Assembly (NCBI RefSeq): GCF_947387555.1
Contig: NZ_CANDNZ010000006.1
Span: 1 to 64,000 of the forward strand
Length of the DNA stretch: 64,000 nucleotides
Source: Thalassomonas sp. RHCl1
GTDB taxonomy: Bacteria > Pseudomonadota > Gammaproteobacteria > Enterobacterales > Alteromonadaceae
Reading direction: 5' to 3'
Shown: piece by piece, positions 22,898 to 35,102 of the stretch
Numbering within the stretch: the first letter of the stretch is position 1
How the letters are laid out: each line of letters starts with the position of its first letter
Notes under the pieces: model-generated
What the model was told of the DNA's origin: nothing
What the model saw: only the letters and a program-made list of their open reading frames with translations
Database searches by the model: none
Program-made: the position numbers and the translations under genes

Positions 22898-24967
22898 TTA
22901 TTTTTGCAATAACGAGATATCGGCAATAGCAAAGAAGCTGTTTCTGATCTCATTAAGCAGGGTTAAACGGTTGGTTTTAACCGCTTCATCATCCGTCATG
23001 ACCATGACAGAGTCAAAGAAGCTGTCTATCGGCGCCTTAAGCAGTGCCAACTCGGTTAAGGCTGCCTGATAGTCCTTATCGGCCATTAACGGCGCTATTT
23101 TGCCCTTAATGTCCTCAAAGGTAGCAGCCAGTTCTCGTTCGGCAGCTTCGCTGGCCAGTTCCGCTTTAAACTCAGGGTAAAGTTCACCGTCGAATTTCGC
23201 CAGGATATTACCGACACGTTTGTTGGCTGCCGCCAGTGTTTCAGCTTCAGCCAGGCTGCGGAAATAACTTACCGCTTTCACCCGCTTATCAAAATCTACC
23301 GGCGCCGTCGGTTTCTTGGCTAACACAGATTGAATCACATCTACCGCAATATCCTGCTCCTGATAGAAAGCGCGGAAACGACCCATGACAAAATCAATCA
23401 CGTCAGCGGCGGTGTTTTGGTTTGATAATTTATCACCGAATAAACCTATGCCCTGATCGATCAATACCGCCAGATCTAAATCCAACTGCTTTTCGGTAAT
23501 GATACGAATCACACCGATAGCAGCACGACGTAAGGCAAAGGGATCTTTATCCCCTTTTGGCGGCTGGTTAATGCCAAAGATCCCCACCAGGGAATCTATC
23601 TTATCGGCAATCGCCACGGCACAACCGATATTCGCCTGCGGTAAACTATCGCCGGAAAAACGCGGACGATACTGATCTTCCAACGCCTGGGCAATCGCTT
23701 CCCCTTCACCGTCGTTAAGGGCGTAATATTTACCCATGGTACCCTGTACCTGAGGGAACTCCAGCACCATATCAGACATCAAGTCGGTTTTACTCAGTAA
23801 ACCGGCGCGATAGGCTGCTTTGGCATCTTCACCCAGTACAGAAGCGATATGCTCACTTAAGCTGGCGATACGGCTGGATTTCGCTTTTAAGGTACCCAGC
23901 TGCTTCTGGAACAATACCGCATCCAGGCTCGGCAATCTTTGCTCTAAGCTCTGCTTTTTGTCGGTTTTAAAGAAGAATTCCGCATCCGCCAGACGGGGAC
24001 GGATCACCTTCTCATTACCAAAGATAATTTGCTGCGGATCTTTGCTTTCGATGTTGGTGACAAAAATAAACTTGTTCACCAGCTTGCCGTCACTATCGAC
24101 TACCGGGAAATATTTCTGATGATCTTTCATCGAGTAGATAAGTGGCTCTGCCGGTACATTCAAGAATTCTTCTTCAAACGTCCCTACCAAGGTCACCGGC
24201 CATTCAACCAGGGCGGTAACTTCTTCAAGCAATTCGTCGTCAATCAGGGCAACACAGTTGATCTCATTAGCGGCAGCTTTGATTTGCTCGACAATTTTTT
24301 CTTGTCTTTGCTGGAAGTCCACCATGACGTAGGCATTTTCTAAGGCACTTTGGTAGTCATTGGCATGCTTGAGGCTCACCAGCCCCTGGTGGTGGAATCT
24401 GTGGCCGGTAACTTGATTATCCGCACTCACCCCTAAGGTTTCGCCATTAAGTACCTGCTCGCCATATAACATCACCAAAGTGTGTACCGGACGGATAAAT
24501 TGGGTACGTTCACTGCCCCAACGCATAGGTTTCGGGATAGGCAATTTAGCCAGGGCGTGATTAACCATTTCCGGGATCAATTCGGCAACAGTTTTACCCG
24601 GTTGCAAAGCACGGTGTAGCAACCATTCGCCTTTATCTGTGGTTAAACGCTCGGCGTCGGCCACGGTAATGCTGTTGGAGCGGGCCCAACCTTCAGCGGC
24701 TTTGCTCGGCTCTCCTTGCTCGTTAAAGGCAACATTAACCGCAGGACCGCGTTTTTCAATTTGTTTGTCTGCTTGCTTTTCAACTAAGTCAAACACTTGA
24801 ACCGCCATACGACGAGGCGTGGCAAACCACTTGATATCGCTATAGGCCAGTTCGGCACTGTCCAGCTGGCTACGGATGTGATCGAAAAAGGTCACTGCCA
24901 GTTTTTTCAGGGATTTCGGCGGTAACTCTTCGGTACCTAATTCAATAAGTAAAGTTTCTGTGGTCAT
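22898..24967 (-). CDS. glyS: Glycyl-tRNA synthetase beta subunit
   Basis: Beta subunit of the tetrameric bacterial glycyl-tRNA synthetase; binds tRNA(Gly) and is needed for charging. 689 residues, exactly as in E. coli. It starts TETLLIELGTEELPPKSLK and has the conserved GKYYALNDGEGEAIAQALEDQYRPRFSGD and the HD-like DKIDSLVGIFGI segment. Its ATG overlaps the glyQ stop by one base (TAATG), so translation is coupled and keeps the two subunits in balance. Confidence 0.98.
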   Translation of the reverse strand: MTTETLLIELGTEELPPKSLKKLAVTFFDHIRSQLDSAELAYSDIKWFATPRRMAVQVFDLVEKQADKQIEKRGPAVNVAFNEQGEPSKAAEGWARSNSITVADAERLTTDKGEWLLHRALQPGKTVAELIPEMVNHALAKLPIPKPMRWGSERTQFIRPVHTLVMLYGEQVLNGETLGVSADNQVTGHRFHHQGLVSLKHANDYQSALENAYVMVDFQQRQEKIVEQIKAAANEINCVALIDDELLEEVTALVEWPVTLVGTFEEEFLNVPAEPLIYSMKDHQKYFPVVDSDGKLVNKFIFVTNIESKDPQQIIFGNEKVIRPRLADAEFFFKTDKKQSLEQRLPSLDAVLFQKQLGTLKAKSSRIASLSEHIASVLGEDAKAAYRAGLLSKTDLMSDMVLEFPQVQGTMGKYYALNDGEGEAIAQALEDQYRPRFSGDSLPQANIGCAVAIADKIDSLVGIFGINQPPKGDKDPFALRRAAIGVIRIITEKQLDLDLAVLIDQGIGLFGDKLSNQNTAADVIDFVMGRFRAFYQEQDIAVDVIQSVLAKKPTAPVDFDKRVKAVSYFRSLAEAETLAAANKRVGNILAKFDGELYPEFKAELASEAAERELAATFEDIKGKIAPLMADKDYQAALTELALLKAPIDSFFDSVMVMTDDEAVKTNRLTLLNEIRNSFFAIADISLLQK

Positions 24968-25884
24968 TATTTTTCTCCCGCCGCCTGGTCTTTACAAAGA
25001 GGAAAGCCAAGTTCTTCACGAACCGCGTAATAGGCCTCGGCACAGGCTTTTGACAAAGCCCTTACCCTGAGGATATAACGCTGTCTTTCGGTGACTGAGA
25101 TGGCGTGGCGGGCATCTAACAGGTTAAACGCATGAGACGCCTTCATCACCTGCTCATAGGCAGGTAAAGGCAGGTTGTTTTCAATCAGTTTCTGGCTGTC
25201 CTGCTCGCACTGATCAAACATTTTAAATAAGGCATCAACATCGGCATGTTCAAAGTTATAGTGGGATTGTTCCACTTCATTTTGATGGAAAACATCACCG
25301 TATAATACTTTACCCATAGGGCCGTCGGTCCATACCAGATCATAAATGCTGTCGACATTCTGGATATACATGGCCAGGCGCTCAAGACCGTAAGTGATCT
25401 CTCCGGTTACCGGTGCACACTCTAAACCACCTACCTGCTGGAAGTAGGTAAACTGAGTGATTTCCATGCCGTTTAACCAGATTTCCCAACCCAGTCCCCA
25501 GGCACCTAAAGTCGGCGATTCCCAGTTATCTTCAACAAAACGGATATCGTGCACTAAAGGATCTATACCCAGCTCTTTTAACGAGTTCAGGTATAGCTCC
25601 TGGATGTTTTTCGGCGACGGCTTCAGCATTACCTGGAACTGGTAATAGTGCTGTAAGCGGTTGGGGTTTTCACCATAACGACCGTCGGTCGGGCGACGAC
25701 AAGGTTGCACATAGGCACTGCTCATCGGCTCAGGGCCGATTGAACGCAGGAAAGTCATCGGGTGGAATGTACCCGCACCAACTTCCAGATCTAATGGTTG
25801 AACGATAACGCATCCCTGGCGCGACCAATAATCCTGCAGCTGCAGAATTAACCCTTGAAAGGTATTTATATTAAACGTACTCAT
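24967..25884 (-). CDS. glyQ: Glycyl-tRNA synthetase alpha subunit
   Basis: Class II catalytic subunit forming Gly-AMP. 305 residues (E. coli 303). Highly conserved: [71 protein letters not shown] and a [10 protein letters not shown] motif 3. First gene of the leftward glyQS pair, 184 nt downstream of the gyrB stop, which has its own terminator. Confidence 0.98.
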   Translation of the reverse strand: MSTFNINTFQGLILQLQDYWSRQGCVIVQPLDLEVGAGTFHPMTFLRSIGPEPMSSAYVQPCRRPTDGRYGENPNRLQHYYQFQVMLKPSPKNIQELYLNSLKELGIDPLVHDIRFVEDNWESPTLGAWGLGWEIWLNGMEITQFTYFQQVGGLECAPVTGEITYGLERLAMYIQNVDSIYDLVWTDGPMGKVLYGDVFHQNEVEQSHYNFEHADVDALFKMFDQCEQDSQKLIENNLPLPAYEQVMKASHAFNLLDARHAISVTERQRYILRVRALSKACAEAYYAVREELGFPLCKDQAAGEK

Positions 25885-26010
25885 GAATTTCCGGCTTTAC
25901 GTTATTAAAATTGAAACTGGGCTAAGTATACCTTTTGTGTTAGATAATTACTTGCAAGGAATCACTTGCACTAGATAACAACTCGCCTAATTTTATTTTT
26001 GGTTAAGTTT

Positions 26011-26044
26011 TTAACAAAAATGCCCGATGTGGTGATCGGGCATT
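26011..26044 (-). terminator. Terminator after gyrB
   Basis: Read leftward, AATGCCCGAT-CACCAC-ATCGGGCATT is a perfect 10-bp stem followed by TTTTGTTAAAAA. It lies 25 nt past the gyrB stop and closes the dnaA-dnaN-recF-gyrB cluster. Confidence 0.9.
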
Positions 26045-26068
26045 AATTTATACTACAAGTGCGCTGAA

Positions 26069-28519
<2,451 letters not shown>

Positions 28520-29608
28520 CTATTCACTCATTGCTGATATTTCACCATGTTCCACGTGAAACATCTGGTAATTTTCATCCTCTGGTACCAAGGGCACCAA
28601 AACCAATTTATCAATTGCGGTCAGGATCACCTGACAATGTAGTTCTTTTATCGCATCCGACACCAAAGCCCTTGAACCGGTATCCAGCTCGGCGCCGATA
28701 TCGTCTATCAATAAAATTGGTTTTACTCGTTTAACTTTTTCGATTAATTTCGCCTGGGCGAAAGTTAACGCGAGTAAAAACAACTTTTGTTGTCCCCGGG
28801 ACAGCTGAAAATCTATCGGGTTCTTATGCAAAATAAATTTCACATCAAACTTATGTGCCCCGTACAGGCTTGAACCGTATTTTAATTCTTTGTCCTCGTT
28901 TTCATTGAGGACATCAAGCAGCTCTCTTTTTTTATTCCAGCCGCGAGAATATTGTACCGTAATTTCGTCAGCAATTGAGGGTAATAACAGCCCTAACCAG
29001 ACATTTAATTCATTAACAAACTCATTGATATACTCTTGCCTGCTATCGGCAACCGATATCGAATGCTGGCAGAATAGCTCGGTCCAATAACGACGTAAAC
29101 CAGGGTCCATTAAATTACGGATGCCGGCATTTCTTTGTTTCAGTACTTTTGAAAAGTCCCGCCACTGTTTGGCAAAGTTATGTTTCACGTGAAACAATCC
29201 TAAATCAATAAAGCGACGACGCTCCTTCGGTCCACCAAAAAAGAGTTTAAAACTTTCCGGGGTAACAATTTGTACCGCGATATTTTTTGCCAAATCCGAC
29301 AGACGAGACTGTCGCTCGCCGTCTACTTTAATTTCGGTTTGGCTGGTCAGCACATTCCGACTGATGCCCATACGGCGATCCTGGCTGTCGGTAATATTGG
29401 CGACAAATTGCTCATGGCTAAAACTCACTAAACTTTCGGTTTTAGTGGTACGAAACGATTTGCCATGACCAAGATAAAATAATGCTTCTAACAGGCTGCT
29501 TTTACCGCTGCCGTTATCCCCGATAATAAAATTTAAATCCGGGTGAAAAATTATTTTTTTTCCGCTGAGATTTCTAAAATTTTGTGTGATTAAACTAACA
29601 ACACTCAT
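28520..29608 (-). CDS. recF: RecF recombination mediator
   Basis: ABC-type ATPase that helps RecOR load RecA at gaps. 362 residues (E. coli 357). Walker A is IGDNGSGKSSLLEA near residues 30-43, the ABC signature is QLSRGQQKLFLLAL near 265-280, and Walker B is ILLIDDIGAELD. Its ATG overlaps the dnaN stop (TAATG). Two consensus parS sites lie inside the coding sequence (28548-28563 and 29181-29196), in the same codon phase, encoding FHVEH near the C-terminus and FHVKH in the middle. Confidence 0.98.
   Translation of the reverse strand: MSVVSLITQNFRNLSGKKIIFHPDLNFIIGDNGSGKSSLLEALFYLGHGKSFRTTKTESLVSFSHEQFVANITDSQDRRMGISRNVLTSQTEIKVDGERQSRLSDLAKNIAVQIVTPESFKLFFGGPKERRRFIDLGLFHVKHNFAKQWRDFSKVLKQRNAGIRNLMDPGLRRYWTELFCQHSISVADSRQEYINEFVNELNVWLGLLLPSIADEITVQYSRGWNKKRELLDVLNENEDKELKYGSSLYGAHKFDVKFILHKNPIDFQLSRGQQKLFLLALTFAQAKLIEKVKRVKPILLIDDIGAELDTGSRALVSDAIKELHCQVILTAIDKLVLVPLVPEDENYQMFHVEHGEISAMSE
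28548..28563. promoter_or_regulatory. parS: parS centromere site (3' end of recF)
   Basis: TGTTCCACGTGAAACA is identical to the 16-bp parS consensus bound by chromosomal ParB proteins. It lies about 14.7 kb from parB and 11 kb from oriC, where parS sites are expected. Confidence 0.92.
29181..29196. promoter_or_regulatory. parS: parS centromere site (middle of recF)
   Basis: TGTTTCACGTGAAACA is a perfect palindromic 16-bp parS. It lies 633 bp from the other recF site, close enough for ParB spreading to link both. Confidence 0.93.
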
Positions 29609-30711
29609 TACAATCGCATTGGCATAACTACATATAAAGCTTCACCGGAATTGCAGCCTTCAATCACCACACTGCTATTGGCATCCGCCAGGGTAAATTT
29701 CACCTCAGAATCTTTGATGGCATTAAGCACGTCTAATACATAACTGACGTTAAAACCGATTTCTAACTCTTCATAAGGGAAATTAATTTCTATCTCTTCT
29801 TCCGCCTGTTCCTGTTCAGGGTTGTTGGCGGTGATCTTCAATTCGCTCTGATTGAAGTTTAAACGCACCCCTTTAAATTTTTCATTGGACAAAATAGAAG
29901 CACGCGACAATACCTGACGCAATTGATCTTTATCGGTCTCTAATACCTTGTCGCCATTTCTCGGCAATACCCGGCGGTAATCGGGGAACCGGCCGTCCAC
30001 CAATTTACTGGTGAAAGAGAATTCCTGATCGATAATGCGAATATGGTTAGAGCCCAAAAATACCTGGATCTCTTCATCCACCGGACTCAGTAATCGTATG
30101 ATCTCCAAAATGCCTTTGCGCGGTACTATCACCTGGCGGGCAGGAAGCGCTAATGAGTCATTGGCAATTTTACAAATGGCCAAGCGATGGCCGTCAGTGG
30201 CCACTGAGCGGATTTCATTATTTTCCGTTTCAATCGACATACCATTAAGGTAATAACGCACATCCTGGTTGGCCATGGAAAAATGCGTGCTTTCGATCAA
30301 GCGCAATAATTCAGACTTTAACAGTTTAAACTCAACGTCCCCTTTCCATTCATCAATATTGGGGAAGTCGGTTGCAGGCAAGGTAGACAGGGAATATTTA
30401 CTACGGCCGGTGCTCAGGCGGATGACATCATTGTCTGAGGTGAAAGTGAGCATGGAATTTTCCGGCAAACTCTTACAGATATCCAACAGCTTTCTCGCCG
30501 GAACCGTGATCTGACCGTCTTCGGCATGGTTTTCTACCTGAGTGTAAGAAACCATTTCAAGTTCTAAATCAGTAGCCGTCAGGGTGAGTGAGTCACCACT
30601 TACATCTAAAAGTATATTTCCTAAAATAGGCAGTGTACTTTTTCTTTCAACGGCACCTGAAACCAGTAAAAGTGGTTTTAACAATAATTCCCTATTTAAT
30701 GAAAAATTCAT
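29608..30711 (-). CDS. dnaN: DNA polymerase III beta sliding clamp
   Basis: Ring-shaped processivity clamp of Pol III and landing platform for MutS, Hda and others. 367 residues (E. coli 366). Three clamp domains; it starts MNFSLNRELLLKPLLLVSGAV and ends in the canonical VVMPMRL that closes the hydrophobic partner pocket. It lies 41 nt after dnaA and overlaps recF by one base, so the three genes are likely one transcript. Confidence 0.99.
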   Translation of the reverse strand: MNFSLNRELLLKPLLLVSGAVERKSTLPILGNILLDVSGDSLTLTATDLELEMVSYTQVENHAEDGQITVPARKLLDICKSLPENSMLTFTSDNDVIRLSTGRSKYSLSTLPATDFPNIDEWKGDVEFKLLKSELLRLIESTHFSMANQDVRYYLNGMSIETENNEIRSVATDGHRLAICKIANDSLALPARQVIVPRKGILEIIRLLSPVDEEIQVFLGSNHIRIIDQEFSFTSKLVDGRFPDYRRVLPRNGDKVLETDKDQLRQVLSRASILSNEKFKGVRLNFNQSELKITANNPEQEQAEEEIEINFPYEELEIGFNVSYVLDVLNAIKDSEVKFTLADANSSVVIEGCNSGEALYVVMPMRL

Positions 30712-30752
30712 TTTTATAACCTAATTAGATTTATACCTGAGCCTTAAGTCGG

Positions 30753-32120
30753 CTAAGAAGAAAGCGTTCTTATTAAATTTGAATAATCTTCTTTTATATC
30801 ATGCGTTTCTTCACGCAAGGTTTTAATTTTACGACACGCATGCAGCACAGTTGTATGATCGCGGCCACCAAAAGCATCACCTATTTCCGGCAAGCTGTGA
30901 TTGGTGAGCTCCTTAGATAATGCCATTGCTATCTGTCTGGGTCTAGCAACCGAGCGATTTCTTCGCTTGGATAATAAATCGGCGACCTTGATTTTATAAT
31001 ATTCCGCTACTGTGCGCTGAATATTGTCAATAGTAACAAGTTTATCCTGTAAAGCTAACAAATCTCTTAGTGCTTCACGAACAAAATCTATGGTGATGGC
31101 CCGGCCGGTAAAATTAGCATTGGCAATCACCCGGTTTAACGCCCCCTCGAGCTCTCGAACATTAGAGCGTAAACGCTTGGCAATGAAAAAGGCCACCTCA
31201 TCCGCCAGGTTGATATTGCTTTCCTGAGCCTTGCGTTTAAGGATCGCTACCCGGGTTTCCAGCTCCGGCGGCTCAATGGCTATGGTCAGGCCCCAGCCAA
31301 AGCGGGATTTAAGACGATCTTCTACCCCGTCAATCTCTTTCGGATACCGATCACTGGTTAAAATGATCTGCTGATTGCCTTCAAGTAAGGCATTAAAGGT
31401 ATGGAAGAACTCTTCCTGGGTACGCTCTTTATTGGCAAAGAACTGGATATCATCGATCAACAAAGCATCTACCGAGCGGTAATACTGTTTGAATTTCTCG
31501 ATGGCATTGTTCTGCAGTGCCCGTACCATATCCTGAACAAAACGCTCGGAATGCATATAGGCGATTTTTGCCTTAGGTTTATTGATCAAAATGCCATTAC
31601 CCACGGCATGCAATAAGTGGGTTTTACCCAAACCGGTAGCACCGTAGATAAATAACGGGTTATATGCCGCCCCTGGGTTATCCGCCACCTGGGATGCCGC
31701 CGCCCTGGCCAGCTGGTTGGATTTACCCTCAACAAAGTTGTCAAAGGTATATTTGATCCTGACATTGGTGGTCTTGGGCAGATTGGCCTCAGGCTCAGGC
31801 GGCTTAGTCGCAGGCAGTCCCTGAGGAGCCACTTTATTTGCCGCTTCCCCCTGCCCGCCTGTCGATGCCGGCTCCGGGATACTGCCAACATCAAACCTTA
31901 ACAAAGGCGGATTGGTGGTATCAAGAAGAGATACTAACTCATTGATACGATTAACATATTTATCACGAACCCAATCAAGCACAAAACGGTTGGGAGCATA
32001 TAGAGTCATGATATTGTCATTTACCACACATTGCAGCGGACGGATCCACATACTAAATTGCTGTGCAGGCAATTCTTCTTGAAGAACGGAGAGGCAACGC
32101 TGCCAAAGAGAATGATCCAA
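30753..32120 (-). CDS. dnaA: Chromosomal replication initiator DnaA (TTG start proposed)
   Basis: AAA+ initiator that opens oriC. Domain I starts [20 protein letters not shown]; a linker rich in Pro/Gly follows; domain III has Walker [16 protein letters not shown], Walker [10 protein letters not shown] and sensor II; domain IV ends with the DNA-binding [15 protein letters not shown]. An ATG at 32145-32147 would add nine residues (RFISGSFW...) not seen in relatives. The TTG at 32118-32120 has GGGAG seven bases upstream and gives the normal N-terminus and 455 residues. A weak start suits a protein that must stay scarce (E. coli uses GTG). Confidence 0.97.
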   Translation of the reverse strand: MDHSLWQRCLSVLQEELPAQQFSMWIRPLQCVVNDNIMTLYAPNRFVLDWVRDKYVNRINELVSLLDTTNPPLLRFDVGSIPEPASTGGQGEAANKVAPQGLPATKPPEPEANLPKTTNVRIKYTFDNFVEGKSNQLARAAASQVADNPGAAYNPLFIYGATGLGKTHLLHAVGNGILINKPKAKIAYMHSERFVQDMVRALQNNAIEKFKQYYRSVDALLIDDIQFFANKERTQEEFFHTFNALLEGNQQIILTSDRYPKEIDGVEDRLKSRFGWGLTIAIEPPELETRVAILKRKAQESNINLADEVAFFIAKRLRSNVRELEGALNRVIANANFTGRAITIDFVREALRDLLALQDKLVTIDNIQRTVAEYYKIKVADLLSKRRNRSVARPRQIAMALSKELTNHSLPEIGDAFGGRDHTTVLHACRKIKTLREETHDIKEDYSNLIRTLSS

Positions 32121-32217
32121 CCAAAAACTCCCAGAAATAAATCTCATCTACTTCACAGATGACCGAAGCAGTACCACTTAAAAAGAGACAGATGAGCAAA
32201 GAAAAGTCGTAATAATT

Positions 32218-32253
32218 TCACGCTATTATCACCATAGTTATCCACAAGTTCAA
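32218..32253 (-). promoter_or_regulatory. dnaA promoter with embedded DnaA box
   Basis: On the minus strand: -35 TTGAAC (plus 32248-32253), a 17-bp spacer, -10 GATAAT (plus 32225-32230). The spacer contains a perfect DnaA box (TTATCCACA, plus 32238-32246), so bound DnaA would block RNA polymerase. This matches the autoregulated dnaA promoters of E. coli. The leader before the TTG start would be about 100 nt. Confidence 0.7.
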
Positions 32254-32518
32254 GATTGACTTTTAAATAAACATCATTTTTTAATGATTAATATATTAAT
32301 CGGTTGATTTTAAAGGGTTAGAATTGGATAGAGCAAATAAGCACTAAAACAAAATTACTATATTTTTTCGCTATTAAAGATAAAAAAAACGCCTTTTTTT
32401 TAAAAAAACAAGCCCTATTGTTATAAAACTGTGGATATTTTAAAACGATCTTGAACGATCGCGGTAAATTGGCCAAAGATCCTCAGACGATCCTTACAAA
32501 TTAGATTACACTAAAACA
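32254..32518. other. dnaA-rpmH intergenic AT-rich region
   Basis: An AT-rich gap between two divergent genes with runs of A and T (32370-32410). Besides the DnaA box in the dnaA promoter it has one near-match, TGTGGATAT at 32430-32438. In Pseudomonas this interval is the origin; here the box cluster between mioC and mnmG is far stronger, so this region is best seen as the dnaA/rpmH control region. Confidence 0.55.
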
Positions 32519-32547
32519 TTGACAAAAGCGCCGCCACTATTTAAAAT
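32519..32547 (+). promoter_or_regulatory. rpmH promoter
   Basis: TTGACA at 32519-32524, a 17-bp spacer, then TAAAAT at 32542-32547. The consensus -35 and optimal spacing fit a strong ribosomal-protein promoter about 75 nt before the rpmH start. Confidence 0.75.
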
Positions 32548-32622
32548 TCGCTCCTTTTTTAAACCCTGTGTGCTCGAAACGGCTGTTTTGCCAGGGCAAC
32601 AACAACCGACTGGATTAGCGTA

Positions 32623-32757
32623 ATGAAAAGAACATTTCAACCTAGTGTATTAAAGCGTAAGCGCAACCACGGCTTCCGTGCTCGTATGGCTACTAAGAAC
32701 GGCCGTGCCGTAATTGCTCGTCGTCGTGCTAAAGGCCGCGCAAAGCTTAGCGCTTAA
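32623..32757 (+). CDS. rpmH: 50S ribosomal protein L34
   Basis: A 44-residue, very basic ribosomal protein: it starts [18 protein letters not shown] and ends GRAKLSA, the standard length and sequence of bacterial L34. It is the first gene of rpmH-rnpA-yidD-yidC, divergent from dnaA, the near-universal arrangement beside the initiator gene. rnpA follows 42 nt later. Confidence 0.99.
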   Translation: MKRTFQPSVLKRKRNHGFRARMATKNGRAVIARRRAKGRAKLSA

Positions 32758-32799
32758 TCTCTTTGCTTTTTAATAAAATAAAGAGATAGGGTAGCCAAC

Positions 32800-33156
32800 A
32801 TGGTTACTTATGAGTTTAACCGGGAGTCTCGATTACTGACTCCCGGTCAATTCCAATCCGTTTTTTCTAAACCATCCCGCTATGGTTCTAGTCACTTTAC
32901 CATTCTAATTACCGCAAATAATACTGACCGCAACCGGTTAGGTTTAGCTGTGGCTAAAAAACGCGTCAAACTGGCGGTACAACGTAACCGGATTAAACGC
33001 CTGGTACGGGAAAGCTTCCGTCTCAAGCAACATGATTTACCCGGTATCGATATCGTGGTGATGGTGAAGTCAGGTATAGATAAGCTGGATAACAGCGAAA
33101 TAAACCACCAATTAGAAAAAATATGGCGAAAAATAATTCAGCGCCAAAAACGCTAG
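32800..33156 (+). CDS. rnpA: Ribonuclease P protein component
   Basis: Protein subunit of RNase P, which matures tRNA 5' ends with the M1 RNA. 118 residues (E. coli 119). It carries the central RNR signature region: [26 protein letters not shown]. The last 34 nt overlap the yidD start, a compact arrangement common in this operon. Confidence 0.97.
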   Translation: MVTYEFNRESRLLTPGQFQSVFSKPSRYGSSHFTILITANNTDRNRLGLAVAKKRVKLAVQRNRIKRLVRESFRLKQHDLPGIDIVVMVKSGIDKLDNSEINHQLEKIWRKIIQRQKR

Positions 33157-33371
33157 CCATAGGCCTGATAAAAGCTTACCAACGTCTGCTTAGCCCCCTG
33201 CTGGGCCAAAATTGCCGATTTAATCCAACCTGCTCCACATATGCCATTGAAGCAATAAATGCTTTTGGTGTGATAAAAGGCAGTTGGTTAGCAGGCAAAC
33301 GTATATTAAAATGCCATCCACTTAACGCAGGGGGCGATGATCCCGTGCCAACTTCAAAAAAAGAGAAATAA
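33123..33371 (+). CDS. yidD: Membrane protein insertion efficiency factor YidD
   Basis: An 82-residue amphipathic membrane-associated protein that aids YidC-dependent insertion. Conserved core: [55 protein letters not shown]. Its reading frame starts inside rnpA (34-nt overlap) and stops 6 nt before yidC, so translation is probably coupled on both sides. Confidence 0.97.
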   Translation: MAKNNSAPKTLAIGLIKAYQRLLSPLLGQNCRFNPTCSTYAIEAINAFGVIKGSWLAGKRILKCHPLNAGGDDPVPTSKKEK

Positions 33372-33377
33372 CACATT

Positions 33378-35045
33378 ATGGAATCCCAACGCAATTTGTT
33401 GTTTATTGCATTACTCGTTGTTACTTATTTGCTGTTTACCCAATGGCAACAGGACAATGCGCCCGCCCCCAGCGAACCGGCAATAAGCCAGGCTTTTGAA
33501 GAATCCCAGGGAGCAACACAGGATTTTGTGCCGCCATCGGACAGCGGTGCGCCACAAGTTCAAGCAGCTCCGGCAACTGCCCGGCTGATCACTGTTACCA
33601 CCGATGTATTTGAAATGAAAATCGATACCCGCGGCGGTGATATTGTTGAAGTTAAGCTATTAAAGTATGAAACCGAGCAAGGCAATGGTATTCCTTTTAC
33701 CATCATGCAAAATGGTCCTCAGAAATATATCGCCCAAAGCGGTTTAACCGGCGCCAACGGCCTGGACCGTATCATCCCCGGGCGCCCTATTTATCAAACG
33801 GCAAATACAGACTACCGCCTGGACGATCAGGATCAACTGGTGATCGATCTCAATTATGCCGGCAGCGAAGCCCTGGCAGTCACAAAACGATTTACCTTTA
33901 ACAAAAATGATTACAGCGTCAAAGTTGACTATATCATTAACAACAACAGCAGCGCCAATGCCAGCGTGCAGTTATACGCCCAGTTAAAACAAAATGCCAA
34001 CGGCGAAGGTTCAAGTGCTTTAATCCCTACCTACCGCGGTGCAGCCTACTCGACTTCTGAAGAGCGCTATGAAAAATATGACTTCGACGACATCGAAGAT
34101 CAAAACCTGAATACTGCGACCCAAGGCGGCTGGGTAGCCATGCTGCAACATTACTTTGTTTCTTCCTGGGTGCCGGGTGCCGAGGATAACAACCAGCTTT
34201 ATACCAGCTTTTCCAGCAACCGCGATGCCGTGATCGGCTTTAAAGCACCGGCGATCACGATTGCCGCCAATAGCCAGATAAGCACCTCGGCCACCTTCTA
34301 TGTCGGCCCTAAAGATCAACGGGTACTGGAGAAGATCGCAGAAAACCTGGATCTGACCATAGATTACGGCTTCTTGTTTATGATCAGCCAACCGCTTTAC
34401 TGGTTGCTGACCACTATCCAGTCGGGTGACTTTGAAGCCCTGGGTCTGAGCTTTAACTTCGGCGGCGTTGGCAACTGGGGGATCGCCATTATCATCATCA
34501 CCTTGATCGTAAAAGGCGGTATGTATCCCCTGACCAAAGCGCAATATACCTCTATGGCTAAAATGCGTGAACTGCAACCGAAACTGACCGCATTAAAAGA
34601 GCGTTTCGGCAACGATCGTCAAAAAATGTCCCAGGCCATGATGGAGTTATACCGCAAGGAAAAAGTCAATCCGGCCGGTGGTTGTTTACCGCTGTTGATC
34701 CAAATGCCAATATTCCTGGCGCTTTACTGGGTGTTCCTGGAAAGTATTGAATTAAGACATGCACCCTTTATGCTGTGGATTCAAGATCTGTCAGCTTTAG
34801 ACCCTTATTATGTGCTGCCAATCCTGATGGGGATCAGTATGTTCATCATGCAAAAAATGCAACCGATGACCATTCAGGATCCAATGCAGCAGAAAATGAT
34901 GCAGTATATGCCGGTAGTATTTACCGTATTCTTTTTCTGGTTCCCTTCCGGCCTGGTACTTTACTGGCTGGTAAGTAATGTAATTTCCATCGTGCAAATG
35001 AAGATCATCTTCAATAACCTGGAAAAGGCAAAAGCGAACAGTTAA
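33378..35045 (+). CDS. yidC: Membrane protein insertase YidC
   Basis: Inner-membrane insertase working alone or with SecYEG. 555 residues (E. coli 548). An N-terminal signal-anchor helix (RNLLFIALLVVTYLLFTQW), a large periplasmic beta-supersandwich domain (about 60-330), and the conserved five-helix core with GGMYPLTKAQYTSMAKMRELQPKL and NPAGGCLPLLIQMPIFLALYWV, which carries the hydrophilic-groove region. Rho-independent hairpin follows the stop. Confidence 0.98.
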   Translation: MESQRNLLFIALLVVTYLLFTQWQQDNAPAPSEPAISQAFEESQGATQDFVPPSDSGAPQVQAAPATARLITVTTDVFEMKIDTRGGDIVEVKLLKYETEQGNGIPFTIMQNGPQKYIAQSGLTGANGLDRIIPGRPIYQTANTDYRLDDQDQLVIDLNYAGSEALAVTKRFTFNKNDYSVKVDYIINNNSSANASVQLYAQLKQNANGEGSSALIPTYRGAAYSTSEERYEKYDFDDIEDQNLNTATQGGWVAMLQHYFVSSWVPGAEDNNQLYTSFSSNRDAVIGFKAPAITIAANSQISTSATFYVGPKDQRVLEKIAENLDLTIDYGFLFMISQPLYWLLTTIQSGDFEALGLSFNFGGVGNWGIAIIIITLIVKGGMYPLTKAQYTSMAKMRELQPKLTALKERFGNDRQKMSQAMMELYRKEKVNPAGGCLPLLIQMPIFLALYWVFLESIELRHAPFMLWIQDLSALDPYYVLPILMGISMFIMQKMQPMTIQDPMQQKMMQYMPVVFTVFFFWFPSGLVLYWLVSNVISIVQMKIIFNNLEKAKANS

Positions 35046-35078
35046 TACCTGTATTGATTGATAACTAAGCTAAAAACT

Positions 35079-35102
35079 AAGGCGGCTCAGGTCGCCTTTT
35101 TT
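35079..35102 (+). terminator. Terminator after yidC
   Basis: AAGGCG-GCTCAGGT-CGCCTT followed by TTTT: a 6-bp G/C-rich stem with a T-run 34 nt after the yidC stop. Confidence 0.8.

Noticed and set aside
32121-32147. ATG start for dnaA nine codons upstream
   Set aside because: It has no ribosome site and adds residues not expected in the family; the TTG with GGGAG fits better.
32254-32518. dnaA-rpmH gap as the replication origin
   Set aside because: Only one near-match DnaA box beyond the promoter box and few GATC sites, against five boxes and 13 GATC sites between mioC and mnmG.
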